Below are positions 8,118 through 16,332 of a DNA stretch of 32,277 nucleotides, piece after piece; the first letter of the stretch is position 1; each line of letters opens with the position of its first letter. The DNA is from Pelotomaculum sp. (GTDB lineage Bacteria; Bacillota; Desulfotomaculia; Desulfotomaculales; Pelotomaculaceae), in contig JALHFC010000005.1 of the NCBI GenBank assembly GCA_022839445.1, positions 1 through 32,277 on the forward strand, read 5' to 3'. The position numbers and the translations under genes were made by a program. Under the pieces are notes generated by a model. That model was not told where the DNA came from. It ran no database searches and saw nothing but the letters and a program-made list of their open reading frames with translations.

Positions 8118-8146
8118 ATTATATATTTGGTTGCCGGTTAGGACAA
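8118..8146 (-). promoter_or_regulatory. Sigma-A-type promoter for acyP
   Basis: On the minus strand TTGTCC (8146-8141) and TATAAT (8123-8118) are separated by exactly 17 bases. Transcription would begin about 35-40 bases before the acyP start. Confidence 0.5.
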
Positions 8147-8227
8147 CACCTATAAAATCCAATCTTAACCGGGCGCCACCATGCATATTATTACTTTAAG
8201 TAGAAAGTTAGGTAAGGTGATTAGAAA

Positions 8228-9163
8228 TTGACTATAAAACCACGTGCCCTCGCTCCTGGGGCAAATATTGGAATAGTCGCGCCGGCAAGCCCTGCCCTCG
8301 ACCTGGCGTGTGTTATCGAAGGGAAAAAGTTATTGGAAGGGCTTGGCTTTAAAGTTACCTTAGCGCCAAACGCGTTAAAAATGGACAAGTATTTGGCCGG
8401 TACCGATCAGGAGAGACTAGCCGATCTTTGTGAAATGTTCTTAAACCCAGACATAGACGGCATAGTTTGTTTGCGAGGCGGATACGGGAGTATAAGGATT
8501 GTCCCGGATATTGATTACAGCCTGGTCCGCCGTTATCCCAAGGTGTTGGTGGGATACAGCGATATTACAATCCTGCAGCTTGCAATCTTAAAAAAGACCG
8601 GCCTGGTGACTTTTTCCGGCCCCATGCTGGCTACTGAATTCGGGTGTGAGCCGGATGATTTTACAGTGTCACATTTTATAAAAGCTATTACTGACGTTTC
8701 TCCCTTAGGGAGCATTCCCACCGCACCCGGCGCTGCGACCGTAACAATTAATCCCGGCAAGGCATCCGGCAGGCTAACCGGGGGTAACCTTTCCCTGGTT
8801 GCGGCAACACTCGGCACTCCTTATGAAATAGATACCCACGGAGCTATTCTATACCTGGAGGAAGTTGACGAGCCGCCTTACCGGATTGATCGCCTGCTTT
8901 GGCAACTTTACCTGGCCGGAAAACTAAATTCCGCCGCCGGTATAGTCTTTGGAGAATGTATAAATTGCAAGAATGAAAAACATTCTTCTTATACATTGAT
9001 TGAAATCCTAATAGACATCTGTGGTAGGCTCAACAAACCAAGCTTTTATGGCCTTAGCGCAGGTCACGGTGCATGCAAGGCTACACTTCCGCTAGGGGTT
9101 AAGGCCCAAATGGACGCCGGCAAACGGCAACTGATAATAATGGAACCAGCTACAATAAAATAA
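8228..9163 (+). CDS. ldcA: LD-carboxypeptidase (peptidase S66, LdcA-like)
   Basis: This 311-residue enzyme belongs to peptidase family S66. Known members cleave the L,D-bond in peptidoglycan tetrapeptides during murein recycling; relatives include microcin C resistance proteins. The nucleophile motif GYSDIT is near residue 115, the glutamate of the triad is in LYLEEVDEPPYRIDR near 210-225, and the histidine is in LSAGHGACKATLPLG near the C-terminus, which completes a Ser-Glu-His triad. LRGGYGS near 80 is another family hallmark. There is no signal peptide, so it should be cytosolic. Translation starts at TTG with AAGGTG seven bases before it. It is divergent from acyP and stands alone; no clear terminator follows. 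Confidence 0.92.
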   Translation: MTIKPRALAPGANIGIVAPASPALDLACVIEGKKLLEGLGFKVTLAPNALKMDKYLAGTDQERLADLCEMFLNPDIDGIVCLRGGYGSIRIVPDIDYSLVRRYPKVLVGYSDITILQLAILKKTGLVTFSGPMLATEFGCEPDDFTVSHFIKAITDVSPLGSIPTAPGAATVTINPGKASGRLTGGNLSLVAATLGTPYEIDTHGAILYLEEVDEPPYRIDRLLWQLYLAGKLNSAAGIVFGECINCKNEKHSSYTLIEILIDICGRLNKPSFYGLSAGHGACKATLPLGVKAQMDAGKRQLIIMEPATIK

Positions 9164-9480
9164 AAAAAATTTAAAAAACTTTTAACAGTATAAACAGGAA
9201 TATTTTAGATTGATGGCGAAATATGCTTTAAAACTGCTCCGAGAGAATACTTGTAATCGCTTGCTCAATCAAACAACGCTACACCAAATCAAAGTAGCAG
9301 GACGGTCGCCCCTATGTACTATTCCAATCACGCTAAATCTAAAGCCGGCGGCGAGAAAGGGGGTAATGCACAGGCTCCAGATCAGAAATAATACGCCGGT
9401 AGGTAAACAATGCACGTCAACAGCAATATTGCCCAGGTCAGAGCTTCGTGCAATTTATAAGCAAAGGAGTCGTTAGCGGA
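9164..9480 (+). other. Leader of the chemoreceptor gene, unassigned structure
   Basis: There is no convincing gene in these 317 bases. There are paired segments: CCGGCG (9345-9350) with CGCCGG (9394-9399), TGCACG (9411-9416) with CGTGCA (9447-9452), and a palindrome GCAATATTGC (9423-9432) inside the second. A structured 5' leader is possible, but it does not match any riboswitch I know. Confidence 0.3.
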
Positions 9481-11040
9481 ATGACTATACGTCTAAAACT
9501 GTCCGTATTGACTTCACTCATTTTGGTTTTATTGGTTGCCGCTATTGGATTTTATTCAGTCAAATCTATGCACGGCCGGTTGATTGAATCTATTCAAATT
9601 AAGCTGAAGTCCGATTTAAATATGGGAACGATCCTGATTGAGCGCACGTATCCCGGAGCGTGGTCGATTAAGAACGGGGAACTGTACAAAGGCGACAAAA
9701 AGATTAACGAAAATTATGAACTTGTCGATCTAATCGGTAACCTGACAAACGATACCGTGACATTTTTTCAGGGTGACAAGCGGGTATCAACAAATGTAAA
9801 AACCGCCGAAGGCCAGCGTGCAATAGGCACACGCTCTACCGAAGAAGTGGCCAAAGCGGTTTTAAATGAAGGAAAGACTTACATTGGGATGGCCCAGGTT
9901 GTAGGTATGTGGAACCAGACTGCCTACGAGCCGATTAAGGATGAGCAGGGTAAAATAATCGGCATGTTTTATGTAGGTGTGCCGAATAACCTTTACGACC
10001 AGGCTGTCAACAAATTTGCCTATAGCATTGTCATTGTCGGTCTAATAGGTCTTATACTAAGCATTATCATTTGTTTCCTCGCGCTCCAGCAACTCCTCGG
10101 AAAACCATTAAAACGCTTTATAGAATTTTCCGAGGTGATCTCCCAGGGTGACTTGACCAAAAGCATCGAGCACAAATCGCATGATGAACTTGGAAAACTC
10201 GCCCAGTCATTTAACCAAATGGCCGATTATTTAAAGGAATTAATCGGGCACGTAACTACAACCTGTTGCCGTGTCACGGAAACTGCCCATGCCCTTACAT
10301 CACAGGCGGAACAAACGACTTCGGCCGCATCTGAAAACGCGTCTACCGTCAATGAAATATCCGCCACGGTTGACAATGTTGCAGAAAATGTAAAATCTGT
10401 ATACAGCGACGCGGAAGAAGCCAGCCAGCAGGCCGACCAGGGGAGACAAAATATTGATTCGGTTATAAATACTATGCAGGAAATAGAAAACTCGGTCGAC
10501 CAGGTAGCCGTGTCGGTAGGTACCCTTTCCCAGGCCATTGACAAGATAGGCCAATTCGTCGACACCATTAACGGCATTGCCGACCAAACCAACCTCCTGG
10601 CGCTAAACGCCGCCATCGAAGCGGCCAGGGCCGGGGACGCCGGCAGGGGGTTTGCCGTCGTAGCCGAGGAAGTACGCAAACTGGCTGAGAATTCAGCTAT
10701 GTCGGCCAAAGAAATCGGCCGGATCATTAACGAAGTACAACAGCAGTCGTCTCAGGCTGTCAGCGACATGGAAAACGGCAAGGGGAAAGTGGCTCAGGGC
10801 GATCGTGTAGTCCAGGATGTAAGCCGTTCCCTGATCGCCATCATGGAACTGGTACAAGACCTGAACAAGAAAGCAAGGGAAGTGGCCGCCGCTACCGAAC
10901 AGGTTGCCGGGGCTATCCACAACGTGGCCGCCACAACCGAGGAACAAACGGCGGCTATGGAAGAGGTTTCCGCTTCCGCCAACTCATTGAACAATGCGGT
11001 TGATGAGCTTGGTAAGACAATGAGTAGGTTCAAAATGTAA
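9481..11040 (+). CDS. Methyl-accepting chemotaxis protein, single-Cache sensor
   Basis: This is a membrane chemoreceptor of 519 residues. TM1 spans about residues 7-26. An extracytoplasmic domain of about 150 residues follows, with the pattern GTILIERTYPGAW ... GDKRVSTNV ... TYIGMAQVVG ... GKIIGMFYVGVP, which fits the single-Cache (sCache_3 type) ligand-binding fold. TM2 is at about 182-205, then HAMP, then the methyl-accepting coiled coil with the hairpin tip containing IADQTNLLALNAAIEAARAG and EEVRKLAE. It should signal to CheA through CheW at the cell pole; the ligand cannot be read from sequence. I prefer the ATG at 9481 (GGAG upstream) over a start 11 codons earlier because TM1 then begins at once. 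No che genes are nearby, so it is an orphan receptor. Confidence 0.95.
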   Translation: MTIRLKLSVLTSLILVLLVAAIGFYSVKSMHGRLIESIQIKLKSDLNMGTILIERTYPGAWSIKNGELYKGDKKINENYELVDLIGNLTNDTVTFFQGDKRVSTNVKTAEGQRAIGTRSTEEVAKAVLNEGKTYIGMAQVVGMWNQTAYEPIKDEQGKIIGMFYVGVPNNLYDQAVNKFAYSIVIVGLIGLILSIIICFLALQQLLGKPLKRFIEFSEVISQGDLTKSIEHKSHDELGKLAQSFNQMADYLKELIGHVTTTCCRVTETAHALTSQAEQTTSAASENASTVNEISATVDNVAENVKSVYSDAEEASQQADQGRQNIDSVINTMQEIENSVDQVAVSVGTLSQAIDKIGQFVDTINGIADQTNLLALNAAIEAARAGDAGRGFAVVAEEVRKLAENSAMSAKEIGRIINEVQQQSSQAVSDMENGKGKVAQGDRVVQDVSRSLIAIMELVQDLNKKAREVAAATEQVAGAIHNVAATTEEQTAAMEEVSASANSLNNAVDELGKTMSRFKM

Positions 11041-11056
11041 ATGTCCTGTTTATCCT

Positions 11057-11087
11057 GCCGGCGCCGGGTTTATGCGGCGCCGGCTTT
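11057..11087 (+). terminator. Terminator between the chemoreceptor and ferritin-like genes
   Basis: A perfect 10-bp GC stem, GCCGGCGCCG / CGGCGCCGGC (11057-11066 and 11075-11084), with an eight-base loop is followed by only TTT. It lies between two convergent genes and may serve both directions. Confidence 0.65.
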
Positions 11088-11090
11088 AAA

Positions 11091-11621
11091 CTATTTGCAG
11101 TATTTTTGTATCACTATGTTAAACAGCTTAATATGGTGGTATTCATCCAGTATAATTCTTTCCAAAAGCTCTTTAATATAGGGGTCGCCAATTCTTTGCT
11201 GGTGGTCACGGTAGGCGGCGATAGCCGCCCATTCAGATGCTACATCCGCCGTAAGCCGGTCGCACAGGCTATAACCGTAGTAGACGTATGTAGCGTTCCA
11301 GTATATTTCGTGGTTGTTGCGAATTACCCTGTAACGGGGTTCGACACCCAGCAACCTAATGGCCTCGGCCAGCAGTTCCATGTGGTGCATTTCCACCAGA
11401 GAAATACACTCAAGAAGCTCAGCCACTTCCTCATTAATACCCTCAAGCGCAAAGTGATGGTAAAGATACTGTTCTATAGCAGTAAATTCACTCACTACCC
11501 CGGTAAAATCCTCAAGCAAAAGTTCAGCATACTGGCGGTTAGGCGCCATTACCCGCACCTGCGGGTATGCGGCATTGTAAGCGCATTTGAACATTTTCGA
11601 CGGATGGTTTTGACCTTGCAA
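11091..11621 (-). CDS. Ferritin-like diiron protein
   Basis: This is a four-helix-bundle protein of 176 residues in the ferritin/rubrerythrin superfamily. Two helix pairs show the dimetal-ligand pattern: EFTAIEQYLYHHF followed by EMHHMELL, and EWAAIAAYRDH followed by DEYHHIKLF, i.e. Glu...ExxH-type sites repeated twice. There is no rubredoxin domain. The exact family (bacterioferritin-like, rubrerythrin-like or a manganese-catalase relative) is not clear to me. A role in iron storage or peroxide defence is the usual expectation for an anaerobe but is inference here. Translation starts at TTG at 11621 with GGGGGT six bases before it; a methionine nine codons further in is the alternative. It is monocistronic and convergent with the chemoreceptor gene. 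Confidence 0.8.
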   Translation of the reverse strand: MQGQNHPSKMFKCAYNAAYPQVRVMAPNRQYAELLLEDFTGVVSEFTAIEQYLYHHFALEGINEEVAELLECISLVEMHHMELLAEAIRLLGVEPRYRVIRNNHEIYWNATYVYYGYSLCDRLTADVASEWAAIAAYRDHQQRIGDPYIKELLERIILDEYHHIKLFNIVIQKYCK

Positions 11622-12064
11622 TAGAATACCCCCTTAAAACAATACAAGCCGGCAGGCGTTTCTTTGGAACAGCTACCTGTGATTTATATATGAGAAGGGA
11701 TGCTTAATTAAAATGATCTGTGTTAACCTGCAAGCTCTTAATTACAGGTCTATTTTTGCTAAAGATATTTTATACCAGCAAAAAAAACTTATTTTTACCC
11801 TTTTATATACGGTGACAATTCCTACGCGGGCGCCGTTTTGCCCTAAAACCTGCATACGGTATTAGTCACCACCGGCGTCATGCGCGGGGATCTTACACAC
11901 AACGCCCGCATTGAAGATTAAAAAGTAATCAAGTATAATATTATCACGCCTACATTATGGAACTTTTCACCACAAGACCAGCGAAGCGATCGCGGGCCTG
12001 TATATAGCGCATTGGTTGACCCGGCAATACTAATTGAATATATGCACCGGGGAGGGGTAGTTTT
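11622..12064. other. 443-base intergenic region
   Basis: No gene was found. It holds a plus-strand promoter (listed), an AT-rich stem TTTTTGCT/AGCAAAAA (11753-11760 and 11777-11784) that could end transcription in either direction, and G+C-rich short inverted segments around 11825-11890 with no recognised function. Confidence 0.5.
11911..11939 (+). promoter_or_regulatory. Sigma-A-type promoter for the DUF6125-like gene
   Basis: TTGAAG (11911-11916) and a perfect TATAAT (11934-11939) are separated by 17 bases. This would give a 5' untranslated leader of about 115-120 bases before the start at 12065. Confidence 0.6.
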
Positions 12065-12589
12065 ATGTTGAAAAATAAACACCTGGAATTTCTGGAAACC
12101 TGGGACCGGGAATCCTATTTAGCGTTACTGGAGGACCTGGCCAAACGCTGGCTTGCGCACGACGGGCTCTGGTTCCAGGCCGTGGAAAAAGAATACGGAA
12201 TGGATACGGCTTTAAAGCTAGACGCCGCCGTTTGGGAAATATTTTCGAAGATAGAAGCCGGGAGAATCATGAAGTTTTGCCGGATCCCTGCGAACGGGGG
12301 AATCCGGGCTTTGAAAAAAGCCTTGGGGCTGAGGCTTTACGCCTTTGTTAACAAGCAGGAAATAATCGACGTAGGCGCGGACAAGATCGTTTTCAGAATG
12401 AACGAGTGCCGGGTCCAATCGGCCAGAAAAAGAAAGGACCTGCCCGCATTCCCCTGCAAATCAGTGGGACTGGTGGAATATGCATGCTTTGCGCAGGCCA
12501 TCGACCCCCGCATCAAAACAAAATGCCTTACCTGCCCGCCGGACGAGCATCCGGAAGATTATTACTGCGCCTGGGAGTTTTGGATTTAG
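12065..12589 (+). CDS. DUF6125-like cysteine-rich protein
   Basis: This 174-residue protein resembles the uncharacterised DUF6125 family found in anaerobes. The N-terminal part has AKRWLAHDGLWFQAVEKEYG (about 26-45), typical of that family, followed by a helical region with WEIFSKIEAGRIM. The C-terminal third is cysteine-rich, with C131, C141, C154, C157 and C168 in FPCKSVGLVEYACF and CLTCPPDEHPEDYYCAWEF. This layout suggests a metal or iron-sulfur site, or substrate binding by thiols, but no function is established. The ATG follows a strong GGGGAGGGG. The gene has its own promoter, and its last four bases overlap the end of addA on the other strand. There is no signal peptide and no membrane segment. 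Confidence 0.7.
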   Translation: MLKNKHLEFLETWDRESYLALLEDLAKRWLAHDGLWFQAVEKEYGMDTALKLDAAVWEIFSKIEAGRIMKFCRIPANGGIRALKKALGLRLYAFVNKQEIIDVGADKIVFRMNECRVQSARKRKDLPAFPCKSVGLVEYACFAQAIDPRIKTKCLTCPPDEHPEDYYCAWEFWI

Positions 12590-15500
12590 AGCTTTATTTC
12601 TTCACCTAAACTAAACAAATACAGATATTTTTCCTTTACCACTCTCCCCAGTATGTTTTCCACCGCCCTGGCGTATAGATCCATTTGTGTCCGGTAGCGG
12701 TCGACTACTTGCTTTATTCCGCCCTGTGATACGCTATCGGTTTTATAATCCAGCAGAAGGCAGCCTTCCTCTTCGTCCACCAGGCAGTCCACCACACCCT
12801 GAACAAGGACGATCTCACCGGCGCCTTCTCCAAGTTCCGGATAAACTTCCCCGCCTGGTAGGGCAAGGGTAAAGGGCAGTTCGCGAAGCACATTGCGGCC
12901 GGACAACACCCGCTTCCCCAGCGGCCCGGCAAAAAACGCGGCTATTTGCCCGGCCGGCACTGATAGAGCCTGCTCGCGTGTCAGCAGCTCCCGCCCCACC
13001 ATCCCCTCAATTTGCGCCTTGATGCCGGGATAATCCAATGTACCGTGTAAATCCAGGCACTGCATCACCAGGTGCAGGGCCGTTCCCCTTTCCGCCGCTG
13101 TCAGACCACGCTTTCGCTGCATAAACAAAGGTCTGCCACCAATTGGCAGCCTGAAATCACGCGAAACTTCTTCCCCTTCCGCCTGCGGGTCGAACCGCCT
13201 TTTCATTTCAGTCACCGTTGACTTGGCTGCCTTGCCAATGGTTCCGGCAGTGGGGTAGCGCCAGTCAAGCCTATTTCTGACAACGCCGGCAAGCGGGCCC
13301 TCTTTTTGCAGCGGCGCCATCCTGCGCACCGCATCAAACCCTTCCGGGGTAATCACTACCCCGGCCTTGGCGCCGGCGTCTATGCCCGAAAAACGCACAT
13401 CCCAGCGTGAACTATCGGACGCTATCGTTTCCGACGGGTTATCCTCACACAAACCCATAGTCCTTATTGTTTTTCCATCCCTATGGCGGGCTATTGCGGG
13501 CATTAGCCAGCCCAGACAGGTACTCGCGCCGGCCAGTTCCCCGTCCGGCAAGGTCCAACCTTCTACTCCCATGGATCCGCACCAGCGCCGGGCGCAGCCG
13601 GGCAAGTTGCGGGCAGAACCAACCAGGATCAACTTCTCGCGGGCCCTAGTCATGGCAACGTACAGGATCCGTATTTCCTCTGCCAGGGCCTCCATCTTCA
13701 ATGTGTGCTTCAACGCCAGTTTGGCCAATGTGGGAAAGGTTACCCTGGTCACATCGTCCACCATTTGCGCGCCCAGGCCCAAATCCTTATGAAAAAGCAT
13801 ATCTTTTCGCAAATCTTTAAGATTAAATTGTTTGCCCAGACCTGCCACAAAAACTACGGGGAACTCCAGGCCCTTACTTTTGTGTATACTCATTATCCGC
13901 ACTACGTTTTCTTTTTCGCTAAGGGCACGGGCGGCGCCGATATCGCGACCACCCTCCCTGACACGTTCAATAAAACGCAAGAAAAGAAACAAGCCGCGAA
14001 AAGCAGTAGCCTCATATTGCTGCGCCCGGTGGTGTAACGCCCTCAGGTTAGCCTGCCGCTGCGCGCCCCCGGGCAGACCGCCGGTAAAATCGTAATAATC
14101 GGTTTCCCGGTATATAGTCCAGATTAGATCAGCCAGGGATCCTTGTCTTGCGACAGAGCGCCATCTTTCCAATTTTTTTAAAAATTCCGTCAACCGTTCT
14201 GAAAGTTCGTCCTGACCATTAAGCGCGGCAGCAACTACCGCGTCAAAATAGTCGCCCTGGCGTGAAGCCAGCCTTATTTTCGCAAGGTCCCCCGCTTTAA
14301 GACCGGCCACAGGCGACCTCAAAACACCGGCTAGAGGCACATCCTGGCGGGGGTTGTCTATTACTTTCAGCAATGAAAGCATCGTTTCGACCTCGGTAGC
14401 CTCAAAATACCCTGTAGCCAACTCAGCATAAACCGGGACACCCTCCTGGCGGAATTCCTCAACAAAGGTGTTCGCACAACCCGCCGTAGCCCTCATTAGC
14501 ACCACCACGTCCCGGTATTGTAGCGACCGGGTTCCGGACTTTCTATCTGATATGGTTAATCCCGGCTCGCCGCCCGGAACTCCCACCACCAGCTCTTTAA
14601 TCCTTCTGGCTATAAGACGCGCTTCTTTTTGTATGGCGTCCAGTTCCTCTTCCGTTTCCTCAAGTTCTTCCCCGTTTTCTGCCTCAATAAGTTTTTCGTC
14701 GCCGGGGCTGGCGCCATCCTCCTGTTCCCGCTCCAACAGGTGTATTTCTACTACGTCTTCATGCTCTCCCTGCCCAATGTCCGGCAGAGGGTAACCGGCC
14801 CCGTAAATTAGTTCAGCGCCCGCATCGTAAGCCATCTCACCCACAACCGGCGTCATTAACTGGCGGAAGATAAAATTGACGGCATTAACTATACCCCGGC
14901 GGCTGCGAAAATTTTTGGCCAAGTCCAGCCGGCGCTCCAAACCGCCCCGCATAGTGGGGTAATCAGTATATTTTTTTAAAAATAGTCCTGGATCGGCCAG
15001 CCTGAAACGGTATATGCTTTGTTTAACATCTCCTACCATAAAAAGGTTGGGGCGATCTTCCCCCTGCCGGGACACCAGTTGGAGAATCGCTTCCTGAACA
15101 GCGCTGGTGTCCTGATACTCGTCCACCAGCACCTCCTCAAACCGCTGTCGCATCTCCAAGGCTACAGGCGAAGGGAGCGGTCCCTGCGGGCCCTGCTCAG
15201 TCAATATTTGCAAGGCGTAATGCTCTAAGTCGCTGAAATCTACCACTCCCCGTGCAGCCTTGGCCTTCCGGTAAGATTCGCCGAACCCAAGGACAAGGGC
15301 GGCATATTCCTCAATCAAAGGCGCCACCTTACGCAAGTCGGCGCGTATTTCTTCCGGTTGGCGGGTAAAATAAGTCTTTACCAAACCATTTACTTTCTTC
15401 TTAGCGGTATCTCTAAGATTTTTCACCTGCTCTGCCAGTTGCTGTTCGGCTTCTCCTTTTTTGAGCCTTTTTAACCGGCCAAACCCGGCCTGTTTAAAGG

Positions 15501-16332
15501 ACGTGTGCAAGTCCGCCCAGGGGGTGTTTGCGGCACAAGCCTGGTTGAGAAGGGAAACCATTTCCCGGTCGGCTTCCAGGTTGGAGCAGTACACTTCGGG
15601 ACCACCCGGCCCGCAGGCAATCTTTAAAGCCAGGTCCAGCACGGCTAGCGCCCCTGCCAGCTCAATTGCCAGCGCCCTCTTTAAAATACAGCACCACGGC
15701 AGCTCATCCAGGGACGCATCTTCCGGCAAATTGTAATCACCTGCCAGACTTTGCAGCCAGCTTTCCGGGAAGGGAGTGCTGCGGGCGAACTTGTAAGCCT
15801 CCATAACCAGTTCTTGCAATGCCGCATCGTCACGTTTGCCCCCGTAGCAATCGACAAGGACTGTAAAGGAAGGGTTTTCCCCGGCGGCGTAGTGCTGTTC
15901 AAACAGTTCTTCCAACGCCCCGGCCTGGATCAGCGTCGCCTCGGTTTCGTCCGCCACCCGGAAGGCGGGATCTAAATCAATGCGGTAAAAATGCTGGCGC
16001 AACAGGTCCAGGCAAAATGAGTGCAGGGTGCTGATACAAGCCCGCCCCAGCAGGGATTGTTGCTTGGGCAAAAAATTTAACCCCGGATGCCGGGCTATCT
16101 CCCCTGCCAGGGCACGCCCAATCCTTTCCCGCACCTCGGCAGCGGCGGCATTGGTAAAGGTAACCACCAGCAGGCGGTCCACATCCACAGGATTGTCCCG
16201 ACAGGTAATACGCCGTATAATCCGCTCCACCAGCACCGAAGTCTTCCCTGCCCCCGCAGCGGCTGACACCAGCAGGTTGCCGCCCCGGCAAGATATAGCC
16301 TCCATTTGTTCATCGGTCCATTGACTGCTCAA
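12586..16332 (-). CDS. addA: AddA, helicase-nuclease subunit
   Basis: AddA is the UvrD-like helicase plus nuclease subunit of AddAB, which resects double-strand DNA ends and loads RecA, replacing RecBCD in Firmicutes. The protein is 1248 residues, as expected. Walker A AAAGAGKT is near residue 24-31, helicase motif II is VDEYQDTSAVQE near 412, and MSIHKSKGLEFPVVF lies in the second helicase domain. The C-terminal RecB-like nuclease has LLDYKTD near 1195. Translation starts at TTG, which shares bases with the addB stop (TTGA), so the two are translationally coupled; GGGGGTGA precedes it inside addB. The 3' end overlaps the convergent DUF6125-like gene by four bases. Confidence 0.97.
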   Translation of the reverse strand: MSSQWTDEQMEAISCRGGNLLVSAAAGAGKTSVLVERIIRRITCRDNPVDVDRLLVVTFTNAAAAEVRERIGRALAGEIARHPGLNFLPKQQSLLGRACISTLHSFCLDLLRQHFYRIDLDPAFRVADETEATLIQAGALEELFEQHYAAGENPSFTVLVDCYGGKRDDAALQELVMEAYKFARSTPFPESWLQSLAGDYNLPEDASLDELPWCCILKRALAIELAGALAVLDLALKIACGPGGPEVYCSNLEADREMVSLLNQACAANTPWADLHTSFKQAGFGRLKRLKKGEAEQQLAEQVKNLRDTAKKKVNGLVKTYFTRQPEEIRADLRKVAPLIEEYAALVLGFGESYRKAKAARGVVDFSDLEHYALQILTEQGPQGPLPSPVALEMRQRFEEVLVDEYQDTSAVQEAILQLVSRQGEDRPNLFMVGDVKQSIYRFRLADPGLFLKKYTDYPTMRGGLERRLDLAKNFRSRRGIVNAVNFIFRQLMTPVVGEMAYDAGAELIYGAGYPLPDIGQGEHEDVVEIHLLEREQEDGASPGDEKLIEAENGEELEETEEELDAIQKEARLIARRIKELVVGVPGGEPGLTISDRKSGTRSLQYRDVVVLMRATAGCANTFVEEFRQEGVPVYAELATGYFEATEVETMLSLLKVIDNPRQDVPLAGVLRSPVAGLKAGDLAKIRLASRQGDYFDAVVAAALNGQDELSERLTEFLKKLERWRSVARQGSLADLIWTIYRETDYYDFTGGLPGGAQRQANLRALHHRAQQYEATAFRGLFLFLRFIERVREGGRDIGAARALSEKENVVRIMSIHKSKGLEFPVVFVAGLGKQFNLKDLRKDMLFHKDLGLGAQMVDDVTRVTFPTLAKLALKHTLKMEALAEEIRILYVAMTRAREKLILVGSARNLPGCARRWCGSMGVEGWTLPDGELAGASTCLGWLMPAIARHRDGKTIRTMGLCEDNPSETIASDSSRWDVRFSGIDAGAKAGVVITPEGFDAVRRMAPLQKEGPLAGVVRNRLDWRYPTAGTIGKAAKSTVTEMKRRFDPQAEGEEVSRDFRLPIGGRPLFMQRKRGLTAAERGTALHLVMQCLDLHGTLDYPGIKAQIEGMVGRELLTREQALSVPAGQIAAFFAGPLGKRVLSGRNVLRELPFTLALPGGEVYPELGEGAGEIVLVQGVVDCLVDEEEGCLLLDYKTDSVSQGGIKQVVDRYRTQMDLYARAVENILGRVVKEKYLYLFSLGEEIKL

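Noticed and set aside
9320..9420. Cyclic-di-GMP (GEMM) riboswitch before the chemoreceptor
   Set aside because: Fragments such as CACGC, AAAGCC and GCCGGTAGGTA recall the motif, but the conserved GGGCAAACC block and the two-helix order are missing.
9210..9476. 88-codon plus-strand ORF before the chemoreceptor
   Set aside because: The composition is unlike a protein (no recognisable domain, scattered rare codons), it has no ribosome site, and the region is better read as an untranslated leader.
10227..10727. Long antisense ORF within the chemoreceptor gene (and similar ones in addA, addB and comM)
   Set aside because: These are reading-frame shadows of GC-biased coding strands, with no start signals or family resemblance.
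12586..12589. Four-base overlap of convergent gene ends (DUF6125-like gene and addA)
   Set aside because: Real, but common in compact genomes; I see no function in it.
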